From Ligula intestinalis (Eukaryota; Platyhelminthes; Cestoda; Diphyllobothriidea; Diphyllobothriidae), in the NCBI GenBank assembly GCA_036362985.1, contig JAYGXS010000004.1, positions 2,196,201 through 2,260,200 on the forward strand: a DNA stretch of 64,000 bases, read 5' to 3'. Shown in pieces: positions 23,112 to 38,100 of this stretch; positions within the stretch are counted from its first letter, which is position 1, and each line of letters starts with the position of its first letter. The position numbers and the translations under genes were made by a program. Under the pieces are notes generated by a model, which was not told where the DNA came from, ran no database searches, and was given only the letters and a program-made list of their open reading frames with translations.

Positions 23112-26100
23112 CTTAATAAAGACAACAACAATAACCCCCAAAAAATGTTCAAATTCCGTTTAAAGAGCAACTTGGCACCACAATGAACCCTAAATTACCT
23201 TAGTGGTGATCTGCCACAAACCTAACCCTATCTGACCTGGTTGGCTTCTATTCTCACGTCCTTACCAATTTCTTTCCCTTTGATGAACCCGTACGTTTTG
23301 TAAAAGAAGAGAGAAGCTGTTTTTTTATTGGGAGATGGTAATTTGGTATTCGAAAAGCCATCAGGAGGTCGTTAAATGCAATTAATTAATTTAAAGAAGC
23401 ATAGGCAGAAGGATTGATTGAATTAAGTAAGTTTTACGACGACTTTTCAACTGCACCCTGTTGTTTAATGAGTAAGATAACGAATAGAAGCATCCAGCAG
23501 ATTAAGCTTTCATGGAATATTAATATATTGCACTTCATGGGAGTGATCAAGTAAAGGAAACTACATAACGTCAACATATATGAAGAAAAAAGAGGTGAGT
23601 AGGTTAAAGAAAATCACAGTCATGATTAAATCTAAGTGTCTAATTATCAGGGTAATTGGAGATAATATGTAGTGAATCACTCACACATGACCGCTCACTG
23701 CTGCTGCTGTTGGTCTGTGGGACAGCCAATCACAGGTATATCTGGCTATCCGCTCTGGCCAATCACCCTTCAATCTTTCTTCGCAAGTGGCTGTTTTCCC
23801 CTCGCTGACTCGAATACTCTTGACCGACATTATCGCACGCATACGCGCGCGCACGCACGCTGCCCAAGGGCTACTTGTACATCCCAGCCCCTAGTCAATG
23901 CAACAGTGGTCTCTACACTTGATTCCCCCTCGGGCAATGCAACCCCCCAGTAGCCCACCGGTTGAGCTCGCTCATGCAAAAGAAACTGGCATCTACCTCT
24001 CACAGATACAGAGACAGTCACACCCTCCCAGGTCTGACTGGATGCAATCAAAACCAGTGGCCACTGCTGTCTGAGATAGAAACTCCGGGTTCTGTGCACA
24101 ATAAATACCTATCGGCTGTCATCGGGCTGCGCAGACCAAGCTTGTGCGCCCAAAACTACTTCGTTTACGGCGCCGCAGTTACCGTTTTTGCTAATCCAAT
24201 CGCCCGCAGCTTGTCACCGGTTCGTCAGTTTGCAACCGCCTAAGCCACTGCTTTTCGCGGACCGTGATAACTTCGAGTGCGCCAGATGGTCTATAGAGAG
24301 GGAAGAGGCGCTGAACCGTCGACCCAACTTACTCCGTCACTGCCAGTATCAAGCCCAACTGGTCCGTAGTCTGATGTGTAGTGGGCACAGTGGCTGACAG
24401 GGCCAGTGAAACCGTTTGCGCGGGCCACGTCACCATCTGGCCCCCTTGACAGTAGCACACACGCATATCAGCACTTACAAAACCAGAGCATAATAAAGAA
24501 CCATCCACGGCTGAACCTCACTAGTACTACTACAGCATGCTATTTTTAATCTTAGCTGTAAACATCCCCTTTCATATAATAAACACCAAATATATCCTCA
24601 ATCGATGGTATAATTTATAGCGCACGAGCAAGATAAACGATGGCAGACAACCAACAATGTCGTCCCGCTTCCTTGTTTAAAGTCCATTGTCCCATGCAAT
24701 TTCGTAGGCAACCTTTTTCGACTCGCTGAAGCTTGACGGACTTCCAATCGCGCAAATAAGCGCGTTAAAATAGTCGCGGCTGCCCAAGGGTCACTTGAAC
24801 ACGGGAGCCCTTGGCTAACGCAGCATGGGCCTCTATACGCGCAACCCTCCTCGGGCGATGCAACACATCAATCGAACACCATAATCATATAAAAGCAGCT
24901 GCCACCGCTATCTCACACACCATCTCTCTGGTCTGACTGGACGCAATCAACACTAGCCCTGGCTTCGCCCGTTGCGACTGCTGACTGCGACAGCAATGCA
25001 GGGTTCTGTACACATTAAATCTCTCGCTTTGGCGTCTTCTGCCTTTTCCTTACGACCCGGAATTCGGCCTGATGATTGTAGTGATCCGAGAACAATCACT
25101 ACTTAGCGACTAAAACCTCTCCTAGTGAACGTTTTTCGTCCTTCTGATCTACGGATATATTACTTGTGATAATTAAGAACACAATTTTCTCCATCCGTTT
25201 AAGTCTCCGGACGGCTTTTCGCTTGTCACATGCAATTTTGCACGCACTCCCCTTTCAATGTTTATCATGTACTCCTGATCCGAACTTGAACTTTCTGTAA
25301 CCCACAGACAGTAGATCAAAGACGTTCGTCTACCCTTTTCTCAAAAAGAGGAAAAATGAGGTAAGCAATAGCGAAGGAAGAGAGAGGGCGAAGGTGTTAC
25401 GTACTTAAAAGGGGGAAATCGTTCGCGGAAACCACACTTGGCCATTGAGCGCTGCACTCGGCGGCGAACCAGTCGACCCACGTAGTTGCCGTAGGCGTTT
25501 ATGCGGTCAATCAGGTCATCCAGTAGGGCCGGCCTACCCTTGAGCGGCTCAAAGTAGGGATTTGGAATACGGGAGCGCATCATTCGCCGGGCATCTGAAC
25601 CGGGTTCCCATTTGCGGGCCGCATTGGCAGCCTTGCTGATAATCCGAATGATGTTCCTTGTTGCGGCCGGGAAAGACAAGAAAGGAACAGTTAACATCAC
25701 ATACTGTCGATGGTTTAGGAGTGAGTAAAGATCTAGAATGGAGCAATCCTTATAGGCAAGGATAATTGCCGAAATCAGTTGGGCGACCGATGAATGAGTA
25801 AGGAGGTTGCAATTCAAATGTCCCAAAAGCCCCCTAAAAAGACATAATGCCTGGTTAGTCTTCAGGGAAGCGCCATTGTGGTGTGATAGTTCTACCGTCA
25901 TTGTTGACGATGTCCACTGCATGCTTCACAAGAGAGTTAAAGCAAGTGCGGTGCCATGCACGTGAAAGAGATTCTAGTGAGAGTAGACTTGCGCTATATC
26001 TATCGCACTCTCACCTCATCTCCCGCTAGCTGGGCGCGGTGTCTTGACCAAGTCACGGAGACTGCGGGCGGTAGACGATGCGGGCACCTGGCGTGGCCGT

Positions 26101-29100
26101 AACCGCCCCTTAAGCCTGCTGCCACACCTGGCTCGGATACTTTGCAGTCGGAATGCTATGAAGATCACATTGAACAGGAGCCATTGTAGCCGGACTTGCA
26201 GTCTGCTCATCCGCCAATCTACACTCACACACACAAGACCGCCTGCGCGGTTCGAGTCAGTCAGAAACCCTCCAAATCAACCCCTTTTGTTCACGGTGAT
26301 AGCCTAAAACACACCAGATGGCCTCAGCCATTGTTCAAGTCAATCAGTGAACTGGGGATAAACGTAATCAGTAAAGCACATGTAGTAGTCGCTGCTGGCC
26401 GACGCCCTCCATTGCTTTGTCCGGCGTCATTGTTCAAGGCCAGCTGCCTCAAGGTCATCCAATATCTCAGTCAGCGCTTACAGACGCGTTGACCTGCAGA
26501 CGCGTTGACCTACTTCCATTCGGACACACACATGTACGTCTAGGATCTGACGGCTGCCCGAGCACCACTGGAACATGTTCCTTTTCCCCCACCCTCGGCC
26601 GCCAGACATCACTTGGGACCACGGCGCTCCAGCGGCATGACGTGTGATCCAAGGTCAAAACTCTTCCCATCTATTCTTCGTTCCTTTGTGTACACAATAT
26701 ACTGTTCCTTACATTCTGGCCTCCAGCGACTTCTTCTCTACTAAGTATCCATGGTCTGAAGATCGCAGTTGCTAGGGTTTAACTTAACGCCCCGCGATAC
26801 ACATACCGCTTTCGACCAGATCCCAGTCCACCCACCAGTGTTTGGCTGGTGTTTTGACTTCAGGCTCTCTCAGGCGGATTTCCATTAACTGATGAAGGTA
26901 ACGAAGGCAGAAAAGGCGTCAGCGATAACGAAGCCTACTTGATGTATTTTACCATCCTCAGTTATTCAGATCAAACCCTAGGTGTTGGTACCCCTACGCC
27001 TATAACTTGCCCTAGCCCCTTTGTCCTGTCGCAGATCTGTAAGGTCCTGAGTACGAGATTCACGGATGCTGATGCTGACTAATAAGCCACAACTGGCCGT
27101 TCCATTCGCCCTGGACGTTGTCGCTAATGTCATTCTTCTTCGAATACAAGCGGATGAGCGGCTGCTGGCGATTGAATCCCTCTATTTTTTTTATCAAAAT
27201 CGAACTGTTACCAATGGTTGCTTATCCACTTCCAGGCCACAAATAGTTTTCGCCAGCATAAAGAAACTGGGTCAATCGAATTGTCGGATTTCACGCTTTT
27301 TGTGGTAAACTTGGCAAGCAAATAGCGAGTCAGTTCGAAATCATCTCGATTTAACACTCTATAAGCATGTGCTCTGAGAGCAAATCAATGACGCGACAAG
27401 AGCTCACTCCCGATGGCCGCGTTCGAACTTTGATTGGATGGTACGTATTCTATGGACGTAGGTAAGCGCTCAAAGTGTCTTAGAAGGACAATTGTGGATA
27501 AAAAGAAGCGTCGTAAACTATTATATAGTGTTTTACTGGTGCATGTGAGGCTGCAACCAGGCGATTTATGTGTGTGCTCATGTGATCTGATGATGGGAAG
27601 CTAGATGACCAATTCCAGATGCCTCAAATTTTGTGTAGTTTATTTATTCATCTGAGGCGTTCCGAAAAGTCCTTTGAGTATGTGGAACAGTTTTGGGATT
27701 AATGCTCTCAAGAAAAAAGATTTGCCAATTTTTGTGGAAAATAACCTTGTTTTATATTCAGAAACTGATTTATGCTAGTATCTATACTAGTCCACGTTTG
27801 CGTTTACGTGTTCGTCATAAACACAAGATGCATGAGTATAAAATGAAAGAGTTTCTACGAAGGTACCTGTGTCTACTGGAAAAACTGGTATTTGTTTACC
27901 GGAAATCAGGTGAGGCAGAAGTTGAGAAGTCACGTTATTTTTGGAGCAATAAAATTGTTTTGTATATCCCTGCAACTTCATATCCTTTAGCCTTCTTTGT
28001 TCCATAAAATTATTATTTTCCTTCTAAAGGCAGTTATTAATTGAACTTAGCTTTGAAAAAGCAGCACAACATGGATATTCAACAGAAAATATCCTATAAG
28101 ATGACTGTTAAATGGTGTGTAAATGTTTGTTTTGATTGACTAAACACATAATAATCTCAAACTCTCTGCTTAGATGTTCATGTACTTAATCGGCTTAGGT
28201 GAATGTTTAGCTGAGTCTACGAACATGAACCAAATCCTCAGCTGCACAAAAAGGAATGCCCATTATCTCATTACACATGTACCAAAACACTGTTTCGTTG
28301 ACGTTTCGGATTCCGTCGGGAATCCTTAGTCATAGGTCATCGTAAACAGGTCTGACACATGCGCAGATAAGGGTCTCAGACCTGTTTACGGTTACCTAGG
28401 ACTAAAGATTCTCGACGGATTCCAAAACGTCAGGAAAATAAAGTCCTTGTTCCAGTGATCGCATCTTCTTCTTCTTCGGAAGTGCTGCCTGGAACTCATA
28501 TATTCTCCTCTATTGACACTGTTGTATTTAAAATGATTCGATAGACGCAGCATGCAGCAGTCGAATCGGGAAAATTAGAATCTTACCTTGAGGTCTGACC
28601 TTCTATCGCCTGAGCAGTCTCGACACGTTCGAGTTTCTTCATAATTCGTTGCTGAATGACAGGAAAGGGATTATGAATATTATAACCAATTGAAGCACAA
28701 CATTCGAACAAAGACTGCTATTGGTAGTTTTATACAGACCTTTTCCCCACCCACCTTGCCAGTAGTTATTTTTCAGATTTGTTTGCTCCCCCATGGGGAA
28801 CTTTAATGTGTGGGCCGACTGAAAGTGCACTTTCTTAGATTTAGTTCGCGGTTATCAAGTGTAAATTTTACCGTCTACTAACTATAATAAAGTAGCAATT
28901 TAGTACAAATAACAGTACCTTTCGCATCATCTGCTTTTCTCGAATGTGGGCCCAAAACTCCGGTTGGCGCGTTATAGGCTTACGGTGTGGAGGCCTATAG
29001 AGAAGAGTGGCACCACTATCACTGCTGGGTTCGTCAAACCAGTCAGAACCCAGATATGAACGACGCTTGACCTCCGACCACTTGGTGAACTCATCGAATG

Positions 29101-32100
29101 TGCCGTCAGCCTCCGCTTCAGCCTCCGCTTCAGCCTCCGCTTCGTCGTCCGCTTCACGCTGTCGTTGCACGGCAATTCGAAAGTCCTCTGGTGGAGCTAA
29201 ACCAAGGTCTCCAAGGGAACTGAAAGTTTTGAGTAGGTTGTGGGCAAGAGTAAGAAGGTAGCGGTCATTGGCTGCAATACTTATGCCGGCTCTAATCGTA
29301 TCAAGCACCTGGAAACAGAAGAGGTCCATATAGGCACCGTCAGGATCGTCGCTAAAGATACTGCCTTTGGGCACGTTAATGACTTCGTGAGGGTCAAACG
29401 GACAGTTAAACATCCTGGGTGCAATGGCTTCCATCTGTTTTTCCGAGTAACTGCCAAACACCGCTAGACACTTCATGATTGTGTCTATGAGAGCCAGTAC
29501 GATGGGATCCTTCCTACGCATTTCCTTGGGTGCGTCTTCATCTACCTGCGACTCAAGAGGTCGGAAGTAATGCAGTTGAGGGATCTCAGACTGATCACTA
29601 CTCGTGGAGTCGAGGCCAGAGCTGAGGCTGGAGGTGGTTTCAGTCGACCGCTTCAGTACTTTTCCAAGAATAGACAGTCGCTTCGCAGTCTTTGGACATG
29701 GCCTGATTTCTACGGGGTGTAGGACTTCCTCGGATTGCGTACGTTTCTTTAACGGAACAGTATCTGGCAATACTGAATTTCCGGGGCTGTCAGGTTTTGC
29801 CTTGAGACCCTGCTTAGCCGGAACCGGTTGCACTGTAAGGCAATCTTCAGCTACTGTGGTGGGACGTATTTGATAGGCGACATACTTAGGAAGATTTCTT
29901 ATTTGTGCAAGAAGCTCATCTTGATTCGATTCCTCATCCTGGAGAGGTGTTTGCAGTGTTATCTTCATAGCCTTTCGAGTAGTGAAAAGTTGGCGAGCCC
30001 TTTGGATCTTCGATGTCTGGTCAACGACCTTGAGCGGCTGCCTGATGGTTCCAGCGGTCTCCTTCACTTTTGTGGCGGCACCGCTATGGGTGGGGCCAGG
30101 TGCCTCGAGACCAACTGCATCCTTCTTATGCGTAGCGTCCGAAGATTCCAGACTTCTGGTGGTTGGGAACTCCAACTCCTTCAACTTCCGGCGTTGTACA
30201 TGTTCGCCGAGATCTTCTTCGTCGCGTCTACGCCGCCCTACCGACTCAAGCGCATTGTCCACCATTGGGTATACGCTGTTTTCTGGAATCACCTCAGGGG
30301 AGCTTTCCACCTTTTCTCGTGCCTTCCTCCTGTCCTCCCGCCTACCCCCAGCTGCGGCCGAAAAACCAGCCTTGTCTGTCTCCTCCGTTGCCCAAGCAGC
30401 TGATGAGTTCCGACGAGGGGCTAGTAGCATGCGGTCTGCATCCTGCAGTTCCTCGTAATATTTTCCAAGCTCCTTCCTTTTAGCAACTTCATCTTCATCG
30501 TCTTCTTCTGCCCGTGGACGGGCATGAACAGCCTCCTTCTGCCTTCTGCTCCTGCCCTGGTCATCCGTTGCAGTGCTCCAACTAGCACTGGAGAGAGATC
30601 TGCCTCCACCCTGGTCGAATGAGTCCTTCTCCGAATCACACCTGTCTGACACCTCCAAGCTGAGGGCCTTTTCTTCTACAGGAGAGGGCGTTGTGAGGAG
30701 CGCCTTTGACATGGATCGGTCAGGTTGTGCAAAGGAGCCCTGAGAATAAAAGGATGCAGAGCCAGCCATAAGATGGAAGTAAGAAAGAAACACACACACG
30801 CACACACACACACAAAGTCTGTTACCTGCTGTTTTGCTTTCACCTGAACCAAAACGACCCAAGATGGCTCTCTGCGTAAAGGCCGGTGCAAATCACACAG
30901 GGAATATAAAAATTCAGGTTCTATCCAACCGGTAGACCAGTCGAGCACCAGAGCCATTTGCTTATTTTTCCAAGCTTTAAAATTCGTACAGACGTTCCCC
31001 CTAAAGACAACAGCGGCAACCAAATCGACGACAATTATAGGGAGCTTAAACCAATGACGCACGGCTAAAGATGACCAGATCGTTCCCTCCAAACTGCTGC
31101 AGTAAGACTGAATCCACTTTCCCTGTAATCGCACACGCTTAAAGAAACGCATTCTTGAAAATATATTGGCTGTGCGACGTGACGATACATTATGGCAAGA
31201 GTCTGCTCTCACCTACGAAACCGGTCACGAGTTCAATCATGAAGCCATCAAGATACTCGCCAACGCCGAGAATGGATTAAAACTTAGTTCACGGATGGGA
31301 ACTCAAAAGAAGCGATGTATTGATTTGCCGTTGGCGTGCAGAGGCCTACGTAGTCACCTCCAACAGTGTCTTACCGACAGTTGACGTGTTTACACTCATG
31401 GGCTCATTGGCACCTGATTTAATGGAAGACGAGGGGTGGGACATGTCAGGGAACAAATAAGATCGCAACATTTCTGCAAAATAAGAAAGTTGCGAGGACA
31501 AGTTGGGTTGCGTACTAAAACCTTGGGAGAAGACCCTGAAATCGGCTTTAATATAATCGCTAACCCCGCCCGACCAACGGTGAACGCGTGTATATAGGGG
31601 TGGTGTACCTTTACTTTGGGCGAGATCATTGAGGTATATTTTCTAGTGGAAACACCCACTAGAGAAAAGGTTAACGCAGTAGAAAAATGGGAAAATTGTG
31701 GAAATCACCCTACTTAAAATTTGTAAGTAAGCAGTTATTCCCGCGGTTAATTGAAAAGGCTTAGTTCGCTTAGTGTACTGATTTAAGCGGTTATGGTATG
31801 CAGTGACCTTCAGAAGACCACGCTGCAGTTCAGTACCATCATCAAATCCCTGCTGGAGCGACGGATGACGTGTCAAAAACTAAAAAAAATTATGGGCAAT
31901 TTAACCTACTTAAAACATTTAAGTAGGTGACTATAACATATAAGAAACTTTCCTACACCCCACAAGGAAACCCTACCCAATTATGAAGTGCAAATCTTGT
32001 TTCGAGGTTATTGGTGCTCATCAGAAGGCGCTGTCTCTTCCATTCTCATGGGCATTGTTTCACTAATTCTAACCTCGCAAAAGGCCATTTACGAGTAGCT

Positions 32101-35100
32101 GAGAAGGAGTGTCCCCAATTTAGAGGTAACAGGAAAACACTACGTTATTAGTAAAAAAAGCAAAGCTTACAGAGTGACCAGACCACGGGCTGCTGCTCAT
32201 TCTTAGTAAGACGTCCTCTGTGTCTTCTCCGCCCGTGACTGAGCTGGAGACAGAACTAAAGGGGGCAAAATTGGGGTGAAATATGTTCTTTTAAACAGCT
32301 TCGAAAGAATTCCAGAAGAGATACACAAAACAATCCAGCAAATAAGGAAATTAAAAGATATTCAGAGAATGCAGGTTGACCTCATTATACAACCGCCACC
32401 ACCACCACCACCACCAACACCACCACCACCACCACCATCACCACCACCACCACCACTACCGCCACCACCACCACCACCATCACCACCACCAAGGTGCTAT
32501 TACTGTTGTCCTGCACCGCAACATTAAAATCGCTTTGCAATGGTTGTTTTAGGAGCTAGTATAACACTTGAAAAATGAAGTGGATATTTTGGCTGTGGGG
32601 TAACATTTTAAGAAAACATATACTGAGGATGCCTACGATCTGGGTAAGAGTTATGAAAAATCTCGGATAAACGAATCAAAATCGTTCTTGAGGGTGTTGG
32701 TCGGGCGTATGAGGAAGCGTTTATTTGTTCCGTTGATGCTGTGGGGGCTCAGATGCTCCAATTTATTTTCAGAGATTAATCTATTTTGAACCAAAACTTT
32801 CTTCTTAGAATGAAGAACTGGGCCAAGCAGACACAGAGGTTTTTAAAATGTACAGTTATGAAGCAGTAATTTTCTTAAAAACGTGTTAATCTTGTCGGTG
32901 CTACCAGTAACAGACTCCACAAAGAAACCAATAAAGTATGTGCGAACTTTGATCTCAAGGGCCGCTAAACTCGCCAAAATCATTTACTGAACGTACAAAC
33001 ACACACACTTCTCTCAAGGCTTTGCTGAACCAGCTTTGATTTTACTGCCAATACAAGCGAACCTGCGAGTCCCAGAAAGTAGTTGAAAAGAAAAAGAGTC
33101 GATCGCTGGGACAATACGTTTATTCGCCTGACGTTTCGACCTCCGTCGCGGATTCATCATCAGAGACATGAGTAGCAGAAACGGGTAATGCATGCACAGG
33201 AGCTTGCAGCATTTTTAGGATGCAGTCATTACTGCAAACATACAGCAGCAATTAACGTTAATTGCTTTCTTGCCCGTGGATAGTTTTTTGGACGGGACGC
33301 AGGCTCTGACCTGTTGAACTTTCATCACGGGCGGTGGGCTCGGGCGTGATAATTGCTCAGCCATCTGGCTCTCCGATGTTGGCGTAAGACGAGGCGGTGG
33401 CCTGCTTGTTCCCCAAGTGACGACTTGCTTTGGCCAAATTGAGTCTCGGCACTGAGTATGGGTTGGGCAAATCGTTGCACTTGTTTATGCATAGGGGCCC
33501 GTGAACCAGGACTCAAGTAGTTCTCGGCTCACCCGATTGTCACCTCTTGCGAGAATGTCAGCCTCATCAAATATTAATGTGTGGCCGGGTCTCACCGAAT
33601 GAGCCGCAACTTGAGAATTGGCCTCATTTACTCTCTTATGCTAACGTTTGAGCGATTTTATTTACTCAGGACAGACAGACGTGGACAGACTTTATGTACT
33701 GTCCGTAAGAATAGGTTGTGAACATTTGTCATGTGTCAGGTACATGGAGTGATAATTACTGTTACTTGCATGGAGTGAACAAATGTCAACAGGGGGTGCG
33801 GGTGATATGCGTCTGCCATCTGGCATCGGCGTAGGCCACAGAAGTGAAAGGGCCTTTGTCAGCGTCTTCTGACAACACAACACGTCAACTGCATAGGTCC
33901 CGCTGTTGGCTGTTGCACTCATCCGTTGGTGTAGGCCCTTGAAGAAGTTGGTTGGTGTCCGGTAGACAACCTGGAATGCTTGATTAGTAGCGACTCAACG
34001 ATTCGTATCGACAAGTTGTGCGATAATAGACCGCAAGATCAAACTAATTTCGCCTTTACCTAACCAGTTCGGTGTGTGTTCAGGTACTATCTCTTCCAGG
34101 TGCATCGTTTTTCGGTTAAGAGACAGACAGGCTTTCGGTTTTACAGACAGATCGACGGAGTGGCAATGGGCTTAGCATTTGGCTCGTTTCTCGCAAATGC
34201 CCTTCCATCGCTCAAGTTTTCTGCAAAAGCTGAGGTAGATAATAAATTTGCGTTCCCTGATGTCCTTCTACGCAGTGTTGGGTACTCCAAAAGAAAACCT
34301 GGACGGGACAACCCCTCAATATAAAACGATATCTAGTCCAGGGAAAAGCAGCTAGAGTACGACGGATCTGCTCTCCTGAAACTGTCGAAGCAGAAATCCT
34401 GCAGCTGCTCAATACACTCGTTGTAAACGGATACCACGAAGGGTTCATCCTAAGGAATATTAGCGAGCACACCAAAAAGCCTGTTACCTTGATCACGGAA
34501 AAGAAAGACACATTTATAAGACTGTCTTTCTTAGGAGATGCTGCAAGCGAGTTTATAAGGCGACGTCTGAAGACTGTGATCACAACACTTTCCCCATGGC
34601 GAACTTGCACGTGTTGTTCACGAGCTTTCCCCTCCTACGATTGAGGGGTAAACCCAACTCCCGTTGAAGGCCACATCCATATGACTTACTTTTTCACTTG
34701 TTCCTGCGGAGCAGGATATATTAACCGAGCAATGAGACACCGGAAAAGAGAGTACTTGAACACATACCGGTCTGGTTGGTTAAAGGCAAAAGTAGATCAA
34801 TCTCGAGTTCTTTTATCGCACACCTTGTCAATCTTGATGAAGCATTATAGGTTATCTACCTGACAACAGCCAACTTCTCCAAGGGCCTGTACCAACGGGT
34901 GACTATACGGCTAGCGAATCCAGTGCTGTGTTTTCAGAAGACGCTAACACAAGCCCTTTCACTTCCGCGGTCAACGCCGACGCCAGATGGCAGACGCATA
35001 CCAGCCCCACCCCCTAGTGACATTCGTTCACTCAGTGCAAGTGACAGTAATTATCACTCCACGTACCTCACCCATGGCCAATGCTCAGGAAATTTTCTTA

Positions 35101-38100
35101 TTTCTTCAAATATCCTTCTCTCCCCCAGCCCAGGGAACTCTACACGCGGATCTCGCCATGAGAGTGGTGTGAAAACGATGAGTTGTAATCAGAGGATCAC
35201 TTTTAACGGAGCCAAACTGTACGATTTTCAGTATGCCTGCAATTGTACTAGCCTGATTATGAATTGCTAAAAACGTATATTTGTTGAAAAAACTTTCCAA
35301 ATATATACGTTTGCTCTGATTGCAACATTTGCAGGACATCTAATTAACCGCATAATGAATGCAAAAGAGAAAATTATTGATTACTTATTGTTCGCACACC
35401 AAATTTTAGTTCTAGTGGGTCTCGTCAACCAATAGATAAAGAAAGAACTGCTTAAGCAGACATTTAACCTAGTGTGTTTTCATACAGGTGACTGAAAATT
35501 CCCGCATAAGAAAGCCGGAATTGCGGCGAGTCTAAATTATCTTCAGATTGTGTGGCAAGTTGATCACACATTTTAGACAAAGAATTATGGTTTATAGATC
35601 TGGGCTGGCTTTTTGACAGAGTAGATCTTTTTCACAAACTTATGCGCACGTTATGAGTGACAGCCATCACTGTTGTTTGAGGAAACATTACGCTCAGAGA
35701 GTAGGTCCACGTCAGCTTCGGAGTTGATTGGTTGATTTTAGCTGGGTGTGATTGGCTAAAAAAACCTTCATGGCTTGAATGATTGATCACCCTTGATGGA
35801 GCCTCACCAATCGGAGGAATAGAATGCCTAAATGTAAGCATACGCTGGACGGAGACGTAGTGTTATAGCAGGTGGTCAGTATAGTTTTTCTGGTAGCAAT
35901 GATTGGTACGATTATATCGTGGGGTTGTACGAACAAAGTGTGAAGCGCGCCCCACGGGCTAAGGTCCACCTGATTTTCGGAAAGGGGACGACCGGGCATG
36001 TCAGGGAACAAATAAGATCCAAATAGTTTAATTAAATAAATAAGTTACGAGGTCAAGTCGGGTCGCGTACTCAAACCTTGGGAGAAGACGCTGAATGAGC
36101 TTGAATATCATCGCTAACCCCCCTCTCGGCATACGGCGAACGCGTTTATGGAAACCTCGGGCGAGGTAACTGAGAGACATTGCCCAGTAGTATTACCAAC
36201 ACCAACGGGGAAAAAGTTCAAAGCAGAACAAAAGTGGTGAGATTATGTAAATCACTCTTCTTAAAAATCCGAAGTAACCGATAATTAGTTCAAAGGCCAA
36301 CTTTTCTTAGTTTGCCGGTTATAGCAATTATGGAATGAGGTTGCCTGCGAAGAACCGCTCTGCAAATCAGTGCCACCAGCAAATTCCAGCTGGAACGATG
36401 GGTGGCGTGTAGAAGACAGGAAGATCAGAGATAATTCAACCTACTGAAATTTTGTGAGTAGTTGATTATTCTATATAATAAATATCCGACCGCTCTATGT
36501 AACCTCACCCAATGATTTAAATAACAGCAGCAGCAGTCGTATTAATAGTAAAGGAGGTATTTATATAAGTTGCGGTGGAAATTTTGTTAGGAGTTGAAAA
36601 ATTGGCAATATAATGGCAACAGCACTCGTAAATATGACCGTAAACCTGGCACTTACTCTGTCGGCGGGCTCGGTGATGCATGAAGCTCAGAAGATGATTC
36701 TTCCTCAGATGAACTGGCAGGCAGCACTTCTGAAAATGCCACCTGTTCTACTGCCAATGGTGCCTGCTTTGCACGTTTTGAGAGGGGCATTTTGCTAACC
36801 GCTGGTTCTATCTGTAGAAAAGAATTGCGAAAACACATGGCTACAGGATGACTGAAAAGACTTATATGCTCGTGTTCCCGGAGGCAATGATTGATTTAAC
36901 TTAATTGCCCGTGCTGTTTCTTACTGTTTTAATAGTAATTGCAAAATATGACGAGCGATTTATGCCCTCCATACCGAGCAATACGTAACATTTAGTCTGA
37001 ACGAAATCTCAATCTACTTAAAAATAAATAGTAGATAGTTCAGAATCAAGGTCCCCTCGATAAAGAATTTAAAGGAGCTGACAGATGATACTTCTGAAGA
37101 TCTGCTGCCTCAATCACACAGCTTCTCTCATATCCAGTTAAGTCTTAAGAATGTTATTTTTACATATAATACTTTCGTATTAGTTATGTAATACCCCATT
37201 TAGATATTCTTCCCCCGCACACAAATTCTAGGTCTACTCGAACCCTTTCAGGTTTTTTAAAACAGAATCAGTTCTTTCCACCAACGCCAATCCTGCACGA
37301 ACTTACTAAAGTTCTTGTACATGTGCCCCAATGCTCGACCTACACATTCTAATTACTATTGTTCTGTCCTAGGAACCTACTGACTCACTGTCTTTCAGCA
37401 TTTTTTGCTTTTAAAACAAGCTAACAAAACTTCTGGTCGGGAATCAGAGAGAATCAAGATAGATGTTCCGAAGGTCATTCTCCATTTTCGCTGATGTCAT
37501 AAGCATCAGAGGGAAATCCCCAAGACATTGTCCACCAGGCGCAGTACGGAATGAGAGCTATGCAGAACACATATTTTCTACCACATCTCAATATGGTCAT
37601 CAGCAAATGGCCTTCATCTTAGCGAGCGGAAGTCAGTGCAGTGTACTTTTCGACTGTGATCCTCTCTCAGTCCTGAAGGTATTGACATTCTGACCAACGA
37701 GATATTCTCTTTCCGATACCCTGGTGTTGCATCTAGCCTTACATTTACTCTTCATAAAGATGGCCTTGTTTAATCCGTAAACTTATATCCGCCACTTGCA
37801 TTCATATCGCATACCGCAATTCCTAATCAGCGATTTACAGATGCTTGAATTCTCCCCCTCATTGTTTACTGCTCTCCGGATCTTTTCAGCTTTACCTAAA
37901 AAGACCTAGTCATTCTCAAACGTATCCTCTAAATTTTCTCTTCAGCTGCCGGTGTTTCCTATGCTTTTTAGCTGACATTCTATTACAGCGCCACTTTTAA
38001 ACGGTCAAGCAATTTTCCAATCGCATCCTTATTGAGGTTGTCCACCCTCTCCACTCTGAACTAATGGCTGTGATGTCTTCCCGTACTATGCGCCGAAGCT

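Larger units (their letters stand above)
25840..28580. other. Intron between exons 6 and 7; mostly featureless
   Basis: Apart from the R3 piece (26660-26790), a doubled CAGACGCGTTGACCT (26482-26511) and a PLE-like palindrome (28298-28432), nothing was recognised. Plus-strand open frames in this stretch lack coding support. Confidence 0.4.

Noticed and set aside
25341..25404. Exon 7 continuing to its own stop as the gene's end
   Set aside because: The GTACGT donor at 25405 joins in phase with a further exon at 23111 that has a good acceptor; kept only as an alternative.
29007..30483. Several plus-strand frames up to 191 codons
   Set aside because: They lie wholly antisense to the 607-codon exon 5 and have no domains.
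32276..32527. Proline-rich open frame
   Set aside because: It is produced by a (CCA)n microsatellite.
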